Counted from the first letter of the stretch, positions 10,043 through 21,248 are shown. The stretch is DNA of 64,000 bases from Spiroplasma endosymbiont of Clivina fossor (GCF_964031115.1 NZ_OZ035006.1:1054001-1118000); one strand, 5' to 3'. Numbers and translations are program-made. Notes: generated by a model from the letters alone, not told the origin.

Positions 10043-10820
10043 TTTTAATTTTGTCGAAAACTCTTGATAAAATAAAAAAAATCATCAACTTGATAATTTT
10101 AAAAGGCTTTTATGTAAAATTACTATTTTTACTTTAACTTTTTTTATACATTAAAATATAATACCGCTGTTTGTTGATTTGGAGTTAAACCCTTATGTTG
10201 GTATTTTCATTTTCAGAGATTTAAATAATTTTGAATATTAGTAAAACCTAAACCATGATAATGAATTAAGGCTTCTTTAAGACTAGATTGTAATTTACTG
10301 ATTTTATTTAAGTTACGATAACTAGCTTCAGGATTAATTGTTGTTTTAGTTACACATAAAGTAGAATTTGTTTGTTTTGCTACTAAAAAATATAATTTTT
10401 GCATATCGGAAGTAATAATTGAATTTTCGTTAATTAATTCATTGTTCATAATTTAAATGACTTCAATAAATAAAATGATTACGAAAAGCGTCAAAACTTG
10501 CACGGCAATTTTTACATAAATATTTTTGTTTTCCTTCTGAATTATGTCCATTTTTAACGCAATGGTAAGATTCACATTTAGGGCATTTAATACCTTGCGC
10601 TCTAAATTTTTGATCAATTTCATTTAAACGTTTTTGTTTTTTTATTAATTCTGCTTGTTGTTTGACTTTTTCATAAAATTCTAAAAATTGATCATCTGTT
10701 AAAGTATTTACTAGTTCTTGAATTATTTTTTCCATAATTATTATCCACCTCTATCATATTAAAATATACCTAAAATTAAGTATATTCAATAAATATCAAG
10801 AGTTTTCGACAAAATTAAAA
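10043..10820 (-). mobile_element. IS1595-type internal-deletion derivative
   Basis: 778 bp with both element ends and the 8-bp duplication aatatatt at 10035-10042 and 10821-10828. The N-terminal 90-residue zinc-ribbon part (10463-10735) and the C-terminal part (10213-10449) are present, but the middle of the transposase is missing. The breakpoint falls in atgaacaa, which occurs at both edges of the missing segment in full copies, so the deletion probably arose between these 8-bp direct repeats. It is non-autonomous but still has both termini. Confidence 0.85.
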
Positions 10821-10827
10821 AATATAT

Positions 10828-11657
10828 TTAAACTAATAGTTGTAAATTATAAATTGAAGCTATTAAATTAAATCTTAAAGCAAATCTTTTTCTACGATTT
10901 CGATATTTTTCACTAATAATTTTAAATTTTTTAAGTATAGCAAAAACATTTTCAATAACAATTCTCATTTTTGAAATTCGCTCATTATTTTGCTTTTCTT
11001 CTTTATTTAAAGGGTTTTTCTTTGATTTTCTTTTAGGAATTAAAACATTATGATTAATTTTTTGTATGCCTTGATAACCTAAATCCACTAAAACAGTTGT
11101 TTCTGGTAAAAATTTAATTTTTGAATCTTTTAAAATTTTAAAGTCATGGTTTTTACCATAAGAAAAATCAGAACTAATAATTTTTTTACTATCTTTTTCA
11201 ATTATAACTTGTGTTTTTATTGTGTGTTTTTTCTTTTTTCCTGAGTAGTGCTGTTTTTGTCTTTTTTTGGGCGTTGGATTTGGCTTTCAGTTACATCAAT
11301 TATAACAGTCTTATCTTTGAAATAATCTTTTAATAGTGATTTTTGACCAGTAAGTTGTTGAAAATTAGGGTGTTTTATTAAAGTGTCTTCAATTCATTTG
11401 ATATTTCTATAACAACTACTTTCACTAATATCATAACTTTTTGCAATATGAAAATAAGTTCTATATTCTCTTCAATATTCTAAAGTCATTAAAATACGAT
11501 TTTCTAATGATAATTTATTGGTTCTTCCGCGACGAAATCTCTTTTTTAATTCTTCTATTTTTAAAATTTCTAGCATTTTATTAAAAGTAGTATGTTTAAT
11601 ACCAGTTAATCTTAAAAAATTTTTATCACTTATTTGATTATTTTTTTTAAATTTCAT
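10828..11657 (-). CDS. IS5-type A transposase (-1 frameshift, OrfA/OrfB)
   Basis: OrfA runs from ATG 11657 to 11217; OrfB continues in the -1 frame to 10828. A shift at the A-run in the gcccaaaaaaagac context yields a 276-residue fusion. The translation then matches IS5 transposases: HTH region LTGIKHTTFNKML, Asp in VIIDVTESQ, Asp in LVDLGYQGIQK and Glu in IVIENVFAILK. All full copies in the window share the same shift position, which argues for programmed frameshifting. Confidence 0.85.
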
Positions 11658-11724
11658 TTAAATTCCACCTTTTTATTAAAAACAACAATTCAATTATATT
11701 TTAAATTAATTTTGCAAGAAGTCT

Positions 11725-11807
11725 ACTTAATTTGAATATTGAAATAATTTATAGTAAATGATTATTTTTTCTTTTTTAAAAAATACCTAAGAAAACTAAA
11801 CGCGCCC
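11725..11807 (+). repeat. Repeat family 2, right part
   Basis: Continuation after the IS insertion, ending aaaactaaacgcgccc, with a C where the other copies have an A (gcgacc). Confidence 0.75.
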
Positions 11808-11884
11808 TTTTACATAAAAGCCTTTTAAAATTATCAAGTTGATGATTTTTTTTATTTTATCAAGAGTTTTCGACAAAATTAAAA
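11808..11884 (+). mobile_element. IS1595-type right-end remnant
   Basis: 77 bp from ttttacataaaagcc to cgacaaaattaaaa, the plus-oriented mirror of 9552-9628. Confidence 0.75.
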
Positions 11885-11933
11885 AAATTTTTTAAATAAA
11901 ATGCCTCCAATCAAAGTTATTATGTATATAGAT

Positions 11934-14900
11934 TTATTCTATCAAAAACTTTACAGTAATGTAATCTTCTTGTACACAATCAATGTATTTTCCCAAACCA
12001 ATAAAATTATAAAGTTTTAAATATAAATTTGGTAAATTGTGATTAATTTTATTATCTAAAAATAAAAACTTCGCAATTTTTAAATTTTGTAAATCATTCA
12101 CTAATTTACTTTGCATTGTTTTATCCTCAGGAATTGACCACCAATATTCTTTAGTTGTAGCATCATATTTCGTTTTCTTACCATATTTACTACCAGCAAC
12201 ATCAGCAAAAATAACTGCTTTTGTTTGATCAAAAGTTAAATGTCCAGCTTGAAAAGCAATAATTCTTAATTCACCTAATTGTTTAATAAAATTTACACGA
12301 CGAATTGCACATAAGGCTTGACGAACAGTAAATATTGATTCATAAGTCAACAATGGATACAACAAAAAATTATGTTCATTAACTAATAAGGTTTCATTTT
12401 CTAATTTATATTTTAATATCATTACTAGTTCATTAACAACTAATTTATTATGATTAATAAATTCTGCTACTAAATCATCAATTTCTAAATAATTAGGAAA
12501 CACTTTTAAAAAGGCTTTCATACTAGTTACTTCATATAAAAGCGAACAAATTAATAAATTATCATATTCATAATTAATTGCTTCATTATTAATGTTTTTT
12601 AACAATCGCTGATAAAAATAATTTATTAAATGATACTCATTAAGAAATAAAAATTGCTTTAAAAGATTTTTATTACGATTAGAATCATTAATACCATTTG
12701 CATAAACTTTAATATCTTGACCAATTTTTAAATAAAAATCATTTAAAAAATTATAAAATTCCCATAAGGTTAATTCATAATCTTGTAAAACTTTAACTAA
12801 ACCCTCAACACCATAAATCCGATAATAATGTTTAATAACTAAATGGATGCGTTTTTTATTTTCATATCATTTTTGTAAGTTTGCTAAAATAACTTTTTGA
12901 CTGCGTTTCTCTAAAGTAATCGTACACCCATAGGGTAAACCACTATTACCACCTAAAAATGCTTTATTCCTTTCTAAATGAGAATTATAAAGATTTTTAA
13001 TTCCCACAGTAATATCATATTTTTTATCAACATTAGCAATTAAATCATAAACTTCTAACTTATTTTTACTATCAGTTTTTCTTAAACCACGACCTAATTG
13101 TTGTAAATAAATAGTTTTTGAACTTGTTGGTCGTAACATTATAATTGTATCAATTTGCGGAACATCAATCCCTTCATTAAACATATTAACAACACACAAA
13201 TAATTAATTTTACCCTTTTTAAAATTATTAATAATTGTTATTCGCTCTTGTTGTGATACTTCATTAGTTAAATAAGCAGCCTGTAACCCTTCCTTTTGAA
13301 GAAAATTAGCAACAATTTTAGCATGCGTTGTTGTGATACAAAATACTAAACAAAATGATTGAGCATAAATACCAATATAATTATTAATCACACTAAATAA
13401 TAATTTATTACGTTCACTAGTATTCAATTTCTTAAACAATTCAACATCATTATTTAAATCAATCCCTTCAAGATTGCTACTAATATCATCAATACAATAA
13501 TAGTCAAATGGCGATAATAAGCGTTGATTAATAGCATCTCATAACCGTAATTCATAAGCAAATTCATTATCAAAATACGGCGTAATTAACTTATTATCTT
13601 CCCTTTCGGGAGTTGCTGTTAAACCAATAACTTGTTTTGATTGAAAATAATTAAAAATTGTTGCAAATGATTTAGCAGCAATATGATGGGCTTCATCAAA
13701 AATAATAACATCAAACTGATCCGGTAAAAATTTTTTTAAATTACGATAAACGGATTGCACAGTAGCAAATAAATAATTAGTATTATCTAATGTTTGATTT
13801 TCATAAAAAACACGACCAAACTTATTATCTTGTAAAACATTACGAAAAGTTAATATTGCTTGATCAATAATTTCTCGTTGATGAGCTAAAAATAATAATC
13901 GGGGGCGAAAATTATTATTTTCTTTAATTTGATTTAAATAATCAAAAGCACTAATAATAGTTTTTCCCGTTCCCGTAGCCATAATAACCAAATGCTTAGT
14001 TTTATTAATCTTGCGACGATATTGTAAGCGATTAACAATTTTTTGCTGAAAATCATACATTGAATATTTTCTTGTTATCGTTCCATCATTTTGTGCTTTA
14101 ATATGTAAACGATTATTATCAATTCTTGTTAGTAATATCTCACGCTCATCAGCATTATTAAAATTAACAAGATTATCATTTCAAATTTTTTCATATTCGC
14201 GAAAGAGATGATAATATAAATTAGGATTACTAAACTCACTAATTTTAATATTTCATTCTCTTCCACGCATCATTCCCTTATAAGTTAAATTAGAAGAACC
14301 AACAATTGCTGTTGAAAAACCTGATTTTCTTTTAAAAATTGCTGCTTTAATATGAATTCTTTCGCTACGCTTTTCAGTATTATCTTCTACCCTAATTAAA
14401 ATATTATTATAACTATTAACTAAGTTTTTTAATTCATACAAATTAACAAATAAAGCAATATCATCAAAAGTTGTTGTAATAAAATTAATCTTAATATTAT
14501 GTTGTTGAGCATATAAAAAAGAATTTCTAATTTTATTAATCATTCCCTTAGAAATAAAAGGATAAATAAAATAAACACTATCAGCAGTTTTAATTTCTTT
14601 ATTAATTTCATTAATTAATTCTTGTTCATTTTCATTAGTAAATAAGTGATTATCACTTAATCGAATTTCTTGATGATAACTAACTTTTTCTTGCAAATCA
14701 TTACCTATTTGTAATAAAACATTATTAGATAATTGTGATTGTTCACTATAATTAGCAATAATTTGATTTAAAAATTTTAACTTATCATTAACTGTTTTAT
14801 GTTCTTGCAATTTAATACTTAAAATATTATTAAATTGCTTCAATAAATATTTATCAATGTCTTTAATGGCATTTTTTTCATCATTAAGATTTTTAACAAT

Positions 14901-14963
14901 ATAATCTTCATTAATTGTTTCATCTAATTTTAGTAATAAATCATAATAACCTTTTTCTTTCAT
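11934..14963 (-). CDS. Phospholipase D / SF2 helicase / DUF3427-type protein
   Basis: 1009 aa, uninterrupted once TGA is Trp. The N-terminal third carries a phospholipase-D-like signature HIKAAIF ... GSSNLT (about residues 204-228), as in single-HKD nucleases. The helicase core starts near residue 300: Walker A MATGTGKT, DEAH box IIFDEAHH, motif III LTATPER, and motif VI QQLGRGLRKT near residue 630. The C-terminal 300 residues, with the AGHLTFDQTKAV and EYWWSIPEDKT segments, fit the DUF3427-like tail of this architecture. It is probably a DNA-acting helicase-nuclease, possibly for phage or plasmid defence (inference). No methyltransferase neighbour is present. Confidence 0.8.
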
Positions 14964-15018
14964 TTATAAATCACTCTTTATTTCCTTGTTGTAATAAGAT
15001 TATATACTGCCTTAATTA
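14964..15018 (-). promoter_or_regulatory. Promoter region of the helicase gene
   Basis: On the minus strand tataat (plus 14999-15004) is a good -10 and aaagagtg a ribosome binding site. The IS1595-type element begins only about 23 bp upstream of the -10, so part of the native upstream region may have been displaced. Confidence 0.5.
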
Positions 15019-15383
15019 AAAATTTGTTTTAATTTTGTCGAAAACTCTTGATATTTATTGAATATACTTAATTTTAGGTATATTTTTAATATGATAGAGG
15101 TGGATAATAATTATGGAAAAAATAATTCAAGAACTAGTAAATACTTTAACAGATGATCAATTTTTAGAATTTTATGAAAAAGTCAAACAACAAGCAGAAT
15201 TAATAAAAAAACAAAAACGTTTAAATGAAATTGATCAAAAATTTAGAGCGCAAGGTATTAAATGCCCTAAATGTGAATCTTACCATTGCGTTAAAAATGG
15301 ACATAATTCAGAAGGAAAACAAAAATATTTATGTAAAAATTGCCGTGCAAGTTTTGACGCTTTTCGTAATCATTTTATTTATT

Positions 15384-16289
15384 AGACTTGGTACATAACC
15401 TTTAATTTTATCTACTATTTTGATAATATTATTTCCTAGGTGAAATACAAATGTTAGATAAATACAAAGACGAAAACGAATTTTATAGTTTAATAGGCAT
15501 AAAATATAAAACTTTCATGAAAATGGTAGAAATTTTAAAAGAAGGTGAAGCTAAACAAAAACAAATTGGTGGTAGACCAAATAAATTATCAATAGAGCAA
15601 AGATTACTTATGACTTTAGAATACTGAAAAGAATATAGTACATATTGTATTATTGCAAAAAAATATAATATTAGTCATGTTAGTTGTATTCGTAATATCT
15701 TTTGAGTTGAAAATACTCTAATAAAAAATAGTCACTTTCATATACCTGGCAAAAAGATATTATTAGAAAATAAGGGTACTACTAATAATTTATTAGCAAT
15801 TGATGCTACAGAAATTCCAATTGAAAGAATTAAAAAAAACTAAAATTATTATTTTCTGGTAAGAAAAGGCAACATTCATTAAAATCGCAAATAATTATTG
15901 ATTTATTTAACAATAAAATTATTTCAGTAGATTTTTGTTATGGCAGTACTCATGATTATAAGTTATTTTTAAAATCAAATACACTTATAAATCCAAAATT
16001 AGAATTAATTGCCGATTCAGGATATCAAGGTTTGCAAAATGTTCATAAAAATACATTATTGCCAATTAAAAAGAGTAAAAATAATCCTTTAAATCCAGAT
16101 AAAAAGGAATATAATAGCTTTTTAAGTAAAGTTAGAATTGTCATTGAACATGTTTTTGCTAGATTAAAAAGATTTAAAATACTAGTTTATCGTTATCGCA
16201 ATAAGATTAGAAGATTTGGATTACGATTTAACTTAATTTCAGGAATATATAATTTTGAATTAAGCTAGTTATAGTTATGTACCAAGTCT
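15384..16289 (+). mobile_element. IS5-type C element
   Basis: 906 bp with ends agacttggtacataac / gttatgtaccaagtct and 3-bp duplication ATT (15381-15383, 16290-16292). The ends share agactt with element A. This is the only copy in the window. Confidence 0.9.
15451..16268 (+). CDS. IS5-type C transposase (-1 frameshift)
   Basis: OrfA from ATG 15451 to TAA 15843; OrfB in the -1 frame to 16268. A slip on the run of eight A residues just before 15840 gives a fusion of about 272 aa: IDATEIPIERIKK then LLFSGKKRQHSLK. The DDE set is visible as Asp in AIDATEI, Asp in IADSGYQGLQ and Glu in IVIEHVFARLK. The HTH region IGIKYKTFMKMVE matches element A in layout but is clearly diverged. Expression would need ribosomal frameshifting. 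Confidence 0.8.
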
Positions 16290-16325
16290 ATTGAAGTCAT
16301 TTAAATTATGAACAATGAAATTTAT

Positions 16326-17648
16326 GGGCCTGTCCAAAATTCTGTGTCTCGATAATTCATTCTGAATTATACTTAAACGAAGGAGAACAGAAAATGACAA
16401 AAAAAAAATAAAAAAAGAACCTGACGCAATTGATAAAGTTGTTGATTATTTTTTAGAAAATATTGATAATCCACAAGATTTATTTAAAGGCAATACTATT
16501 TTTCAGGAATTTACCAAAAAATTAACTGAACGAATGTTAAATACGGAAATTAAAGATTATCTTGAAACTGATGAGAATCATAATAAAAGAAATGGCAACA
16601 CACAAAAAATCATTATTATTAAAAATGGTTCAATCGCAATTGATGTACCAAGAGATCGAAATAGTACTTTTGAACCAGTAATTATTCCGAAAAGACGAAG
16701 AAGATTTGATAACTTTGATCAAAAAGTAATTTCTTTATATGCAAGAGGAATGACAATTTCTGATATCAAAGCACAATTGCAAGAATTCTATCACGGAGCA
16801 GAAATTTCAGAAAGTTTAATTAGTCAAATAACTGATGATGTTATTGAAGAAGTTAAAATGTGACAAACTAAACCTTTAGAGAAGATTTATCCGATTGTTT
16901 ATTTTGATTGTATTGTTGTTAAAGTAAAGCAAGATAAACGAATAATAAATAAAGCAGTTTATCTTGCCTTAGGAATTAATTTAGATGGTTTAAAAGATAT
17001 TTTAGGAATGTGAATTAGTGAGAATGAGGGCGCCAAATTTTGACTTAATAATCTTACGGAAATGAAAAATCGTGGCTTACAAGATATTCTTGTTGCTTGT
17101 AGTGATAATTTAACTGGGATGTCTGATGCAATAGAAGCTGTTTTCCCAAAAACACAGCACCAATTATGCATTGTTCATCAAATTCGCAATAGTTTAAAAT
17201 TTGTTCCTTACAAAGATCGCAAACTTGTAGCTAATGATTTAAAATCAATTTATACAGCAATTAATGAAGAAATAGCGTTAATTGCTTTAGATCATTTTTC
17301 TGAAAAATGAAATAAAAAGTATCCACCAATTACTAAATCATGAAAAAATAACTGAAATAATTTAATAATTTTTCTTGAATATCCTCAGGAATTTAGAAGA
17401 ATTATTTACACAACTAATGCGATTGAATCTGTTAATAGTCAATTAAGAAAAGTCATTAAGAATAAAAAGATTTTTCCTAATGACGCATCAGTTTTTAAAA
17501 TATTTTATTTAGCATTTCAAAATATGGTTAAGAAATGAACGATGCCAATTCAAAATTGGAGTAGTGCAATTTCACATTTAATGATAAAATTTGAAGACAG
17601 AGTGAATTTAAGTTAATTACTTAGAGACACAGTTAATTGTACAGTCCC
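16326..17648 (+). mobile_element. IS256-type element (D), damaged copy 2
   Basis: Ends gggcctgtcc / cagtccc. The target copy on the right (aaatttttt) is slightly altered against aaatttat on the left, so the duplication is imperfect. It is inserted in the IS1595-type element. Confidence 0.85.
16394..17616 (+). pseudogene. IS256-family transposase with N-terminal frameshift
   Basis: An extra A in the A-run after ATG 16394 creates a TAA stop at codon six. The rest of the frame is open from near 16411 to 17616; the first in-frame ATG is 16534 (MLNTEIKD), which would give a shortened protein lacking about 45 residues. All catalytic residues remain, so residual function from the internal start cannot be excluded. 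Confidence 0.75.
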
Positions 17649-18524
17649 AAATTTTTTATTGATTCAAATTTCATTGCTGGGGCAATCTAGTAAAACAATT
17701 TCTCGTTTTATTAAAACTACATTAAAAACTGCTTGATATAATCGTCAAAAATTAATGAAATCAAAACAATTAGAAAATACCCAATTAAAATTTAAAAAAT
17801 TATCTGGTAAAATCCAAATCGATGAAACATTTATTAAAGAAATCCATAAAGGAAATTTCAAATATAAAACTGATCCACGAAGAATTCACCTTGACCCATT
17901 CGCAACTAATACTAAATGCTGTATTCAAATGGCAATTGATAATAATAACAATATTTATGTTAAATCCACAAACACCAAACGTTTACAAAAACAATGAGTT
18001 ATTGAAAATATGAACAAAGAATTAATTAACGAAAATTCAATTATTACTTCTGATATGCAAAAATTATATTTTTTAGTAGCAAAACAAACAAATTCTACTT
18101 TATGTGTAACTAAAACAACAATTAATCCTGAAGCTAGTTATCGTAACTTAAATAAAATCAGTAAATTACAATCTAGTCTTAAAGAAGCCTTAATTCATTA
18201 TCATGGTTTAGGTTTTACTAATATTCAAAATTATTTAAATCTCTGAAAATGAAAATACCAACATAAGGGTTTAACTCCAAACCAACAAACAGCGGTATTA
18301 TATTTTAATGTATAAAAAAGTTAAAGTAAAAATAGTAATTTTACATAAAAGCCTTTTAAAATTATCAAGTTGATGATTTTTTTTTATTTTATCAAGAGTT
18401 TTCGACAAAATTAAAAAAAATTTGTTATTTTATTTATAAATAAAATAAATAACTGGATAGGCTACAATAAATTGGACCATAATTATATAGACTTCAAAAT
18501 TATTAAGAAAGAAGGAATATAAAA

Positions 18525-18803
18525 ATGGGAAATAAAACCTCATACTCTGAAGAATTTAAAAAACAAATTGTAATGCTATACAAAAATGGCAAAAGTGTTA
18601 TTAATTTAGGGAAAGAATATAATTTACCAAAACCAACTATTTATAGTTGAGTTAAAAATTATAATAATTCTGGGTCATTTAAAGCAAAAGATAATCGCAC
18701 TGTCGAAGAAAATGAATTAATTTACTTGCGAAAAGAAAACCAACAATTACGAATGGAAAATGACATTTTAAAGCAAGCAGCACTGATAATCGGCAAAAAA
18801 TAA
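18525..18803 (+). CDS. IS3-family OrfA
   Basis: 92 aa starting at ATG after gaagga. An HTH of the IS3 OrfA kind ([18 protein letters not shown] ... PKPTIYSWVKNY) is followed by a leucine-zipper-like stretch [20 protein letters not shown], which mediates OrfA/OrfAB multimers in this family. The stop TAA is preceded by aaaaaa, a possible slip site into the -1 frame of orfB. Confidence 0.85.
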
Positions 18804-19636
18804 CAATAATTAATAACAACAAAACTAAATATTCAGTGAGGAAAATATGTAAGATTTTAGGTTTACTAAAATCAACATATTATTATCAAACTAATAAATG
18901 CACTAAGTTTGATATTAATAATTATGAACAAGAAGTTATCAGTGCATTTAATAAAAGTCGTAAGATTTATGGTGCTCGTAAAATTAAAGCTGTTTTAATA
19001 AGAAAAAATATCATCTTATCACGACGAAAAATTCGATTCATTATGATCAAAAATAATTTGGTTTCTAAATACACCAAATTAAAATATCGTAATCATGAAA
19101 AAACAGTTAATAATGACCAAATTAATAATGTTTTAAATCGTCAATTTAATGACCAAAAACCCAATGAAGTTGTTGTTAGTGATTTAACATATGTTCAAGT
19201 TGGTACTAAATGACATTATATTTGTTTATTAATTGACTTGTTTAATCGCGAAGTAATTGGCTATAGTGCTGGACCAAATAAAACTGCTGAACTAGTTCAA
19301 CAAGCTTTTCACAAGATAACACGACCATTAAATAAAATAACTTTATTTCATACTGATCGTGGTAATGAATTCAAAAATAAAATCATTGATGAAATTTTAA
19401 TAACCTTTAAAATTCAAAGATCATTAAGTACCAAAGGATGCCCGTATGATAATGCTGTTGCTGAAACAACTTACAAAACCTTTAAAACTGAATTTATTAA
19501 CGGTAAAAAATTTGCAAACTTAACACAATTAAAATGCGAACTATTTGATTTTGTTAATTGATATAACAATATTCGAATTCATGGCAGTTTAAATTATTTA
19601 ACTCCCGTTGAATTTAGAAAATACCAGTCTACATAA
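18800..19636 (+). CDS. IS3-family OrfB (rve integrase domain)
   Basis: Open in the -1 frame relative to orfA from before its stop; the first own start candidate is GTG 18836. The HTH_21 segment [14 protein letters not shown] is followed by the integrase core: Asp in [10 protein letters not shown], Asp in [10 protein letters not shown] and Glu in [11 protein letters not shown], ending with [17 protein letters not shown]. All catalytic residues are present. Probably made mainly as an OrfAB frameshift product. Confidence 0.85.
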
Positions 19637-19643
19637 AAAGTGA

Positions 19644-20152
19644 GACGCATAAAGTTTTGTTAGGTGGGAAAATATTTGAATAAGTATTAAGACAGTCAGC
19701 AATGATTGTCTTTTTATTTTATAAGGTGTTAAAAGTTTGTTCTTTGAAAATTAAATACAAGTGAATTAATAATGTTGGTATGTATTAAGGCACGATAAAT
19801 TGTGGGTGGTCGCCATAACCAAAAGAAGTTTACCAGTTAATAGATAACATCCTATTAACTATAGCAATTTGTTTCGTTTTGCAATAAAAAAAATGAATGG
19901 GTGGATTTCCTAAAAATATACACGCTATTAAATTAGTTCCAAGGGTAGGGATGCGGATGTTAAAGTGTAGAAATTTCTATATAGGGGTATGCTAAGTTTA
20001 AAATTATTTAAATCTTTATCTAATTAAAAAACAAAATTTAATAACAAAGCTTGTTAAACACTTAAATCTGCGATATATAAGTGTTTAAAAAACTAAGTTA
20101 ACCAAAACTTAGTTAATATAACTTAGTTTATCTATAAGAAAGGTAATTTATT
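19644..20152 (+). other. Plectrovirus non-coding structured region, copy 1
   Basis: Starts with the viral terminal repeat (gacgcataaagttttgttag) and carries no gene for 480 nt. Visible structures include aagacagtca/tgattgtctt with a U run at 19689-19715, agttaatag/ctattaact at 19835-19860, tagaaatttcta near 19970, and aaacactta/taagtgttt at 20056-20086. Copies at 28951-29462 and 33441-33947 keep the stems despite base changes. Likely roles are viral origin or packaging signal or leader RNA (inference). It precedes the viral early genes. Confidence 0.65.
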
Positions 20153-20479
20153 ATGAAAAACATTGAAAACATTTTCTTAAATACTAAAAAATATCTTTTA
20201 AAAGAAACACAAAACGCAATGTTTATTAAAGCACCAAAAATACCGTGATTTAATGAACAAATCGGTATTTGGTTTTCAAAACGATTTGTTTATAAGGGAA
20301 AATATGAAAATTCTATTTGTATTGGAATAATTAAAGATAGTAAATATCAAGTAATCTCAATTAATCAAAAAGAAAAAGAAACCAAATTAATTAAGGAACA
20401 AGAATTATTAGGCTTCTTCATTGCCGAAAAAGAAAAAAACAAAAAAGATATAAATTATAACTATTTTAAAGGAGTTTAA
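20153..20479 (+). CDS. Plectrovirus small protein, 108 aa
   Basis: ATG 20153 after aagaaaggt. Charged, Lys-rich, with no membrane segment; the motif PKIPWFNEQIGIWFSKR is shared with an almost identical minus-strand copy at 33114-33440. First gene of the viral operon. It could be a nucleic-acid-binding protein, but nothing proves this. Confidence 0.7.
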
Positions 20480-20481
20480 AA

Positions 20482-20703
20482 ATGAATATTGCGATTGGAA
20501 TAATATTTATTATCATTTGCATAATGCTATTGGCGTATTTTGCTTATAAAATTTATGCCAAAATAAAAATTAGAATTAAATATAAAAATGCCATTAAAAA
20601 TAATACTGGTAATTTTACAAAAGACGAAAAAGTGTTTATTGCTCGCTTTGAAGAATGAGTTAAAACCCCTAATTCAAAAGAAAATAATGAGAATAAAAAA
20701 TAA
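20482..20703 (+). CDS. Plectrovirus small membrane protein, 73 aa
   Basis: Starts 2 nt after the preceding stop, whose end (aaaggagtttaa) provides its ribosome binding site. An N-terminal transmembrane helix (IAIGIIFIIICIMLLAYFAY) is followed by a basic tail. A related C-terminal fragment is at 30565-30725. Confidence 0.7.
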
Positions 20704-20864
20704 TGTTTTGAGAAATTATTATGGAATTCTTAAAACTATTTATTCCGATAGAAAAAATGCCTGTACAAGTTGCGTTTATTGCCGGATTAATTATTATCAT
20801 TACTTTTCTTTTCGCATTAATTTCAATTATATATTTACCAATAAAAATGATTTTTGGGAGATAA
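20703..20864 (+). CDS. Plectrovirus small membrane protein, 53 aa
   Basis: Start overlaps the previous stop in TAATG (ATG 20703; alternative ATG 20721). The motif IPIEKMPVQVAFIAGL leads into one transmembrane helix. A diverged homologue is at 30735-30884. Confidence 0.65.
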
Positions 20865-20867
20865 AAA

Positions 20868-21098
20868 ATGACAATAAACTTAAAAGAATTTGATTGAGAA
20901 CAAATTAAACAAACTTTCTGAGATTTATTTATTCAAATTACAACTATTCCGGCTCATATTAGTGGTGGTAAAGAAATTGATTTAACTCAAGAAACACTTT
21001 GACTTTTAATAGCAAACATTGCTTTTTGATTCTTAACAGCGATTATGGTGTGATTTATTCTAATGCTACTTTGAAAAACCATATCAGTATTTAGATAG
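20868..21098 (+). CDS. Plectrovirus membrane protein, 76 aa, Trp-rich
   Basis: ATG 20868, 3 nt after the previous stop. Five or more TGA-encoded Trp residues; C-terminal helix LLIANIAFWFLTAIMVWFIL. The start of a homologue occurs at 30890, truncated by an IS. Role unknown, possibly a minor virion or assembly protein. Confidence 0.65.
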
Positions 21099-21113
21099 AT
21101 AGGGAAAAAATTA

Positions 21114-21248
21114 ATGTCAAGAAGTTACATTGTGATGCATTCCCAAAAAAATTCAAAATTAATTAGGAAAAAATATAATCGCGTTAAGGTTAATCGTGGT
21201 TTTAACAAATTTAAGAAAAACTTTGAATATAAATGATGAATGTTTTAA
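21114..21248 (+). CDS. Plectrovirus small basic protein, 44 aa
   Basis: Strongly basic (Lys/Arg-rich, e.g. KLIRKKYNRVKVNRGFNK), ending KWWMF with TGA-encoded Trp. Located directly before the coat gene. The charge suggests DNA binding or packaging (inference). Confidence 0.6.

Larger units (their letters stand above)
9871..11724 (-). mobile_element. IS5-type A element carrying a nested IS1595-type copy
   Basis: Ends agacttcttgc / gcaagaagtct with 3-bp duplication ACT at 9868-9870 and 11725-11727. It sits in repeat family 2. A deleted IS1595-type element (10043-10820) lies inside it, just beyond the transposase stop codon, so the transposase remains intact. Confidence 0.9.
15113..18315 (+). 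pseudogene. IS1595-family transposase, split by two insertions
   Basis: Joining 15113-15383, 16290-16325 and 17649-18315 restores nearly the whole transposase, except for a few extra T residues at the right IS256-type junction (near 17655). The zinc ribbon CPKC ... CKNC is intact in the first part and the IDETFI / TSDMQKLY motifs in the last. It cannot be expressed as one protein in this state. Confidence 0.85.
15027..18416 (+). mobile_element. IS1595-type element (B) interrupted by two other IS
   Basis: Bounded by the 8-bp duplication aaaatttg (15019-15026 and 18417-18424). Its transposase is split: the N-terminal part at 15113-15383, then an IS5-type C element (15384-16289), 36 bp of IS1595-type sequence, an IS256-type element (16326-17648), and the rest to 18315. 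Insertions order as IS1595-type first, then the two others. Confidence 0.9.
18450..19640 (+). mobile_element. IS3-type element (E)
   Basis: Contains overlapping orfA and orfB in the IS3/IS150 arrangement. The left boundary lies near ggctacaataaattggacc. The right inverted repeat was not found; a viral terminal repeat starts 8 bp after the orfB stop, so the right end may have been cut by viral DNA. Confidence 0.7.

Noticed and set aside
10828-11657. IS5-type A transposase split as random pseudogenisation
   Set aside because: The same -1 slip site occurs in every full-length copy and in the diverged element C.
11934-14963. Helicase region as three or four separate or broken genes
   Set aside because: The apparent breaks are TGA codons; with TGA as Trp the frame is continuous and domains are in the correct order.
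19644-20152. A riboswitch or known ncRNA in the viral non-coding region
   Set aside because: Stems are visible but I could not match a known riboswitch or RNA core by eye; reported only as a structured viral region.
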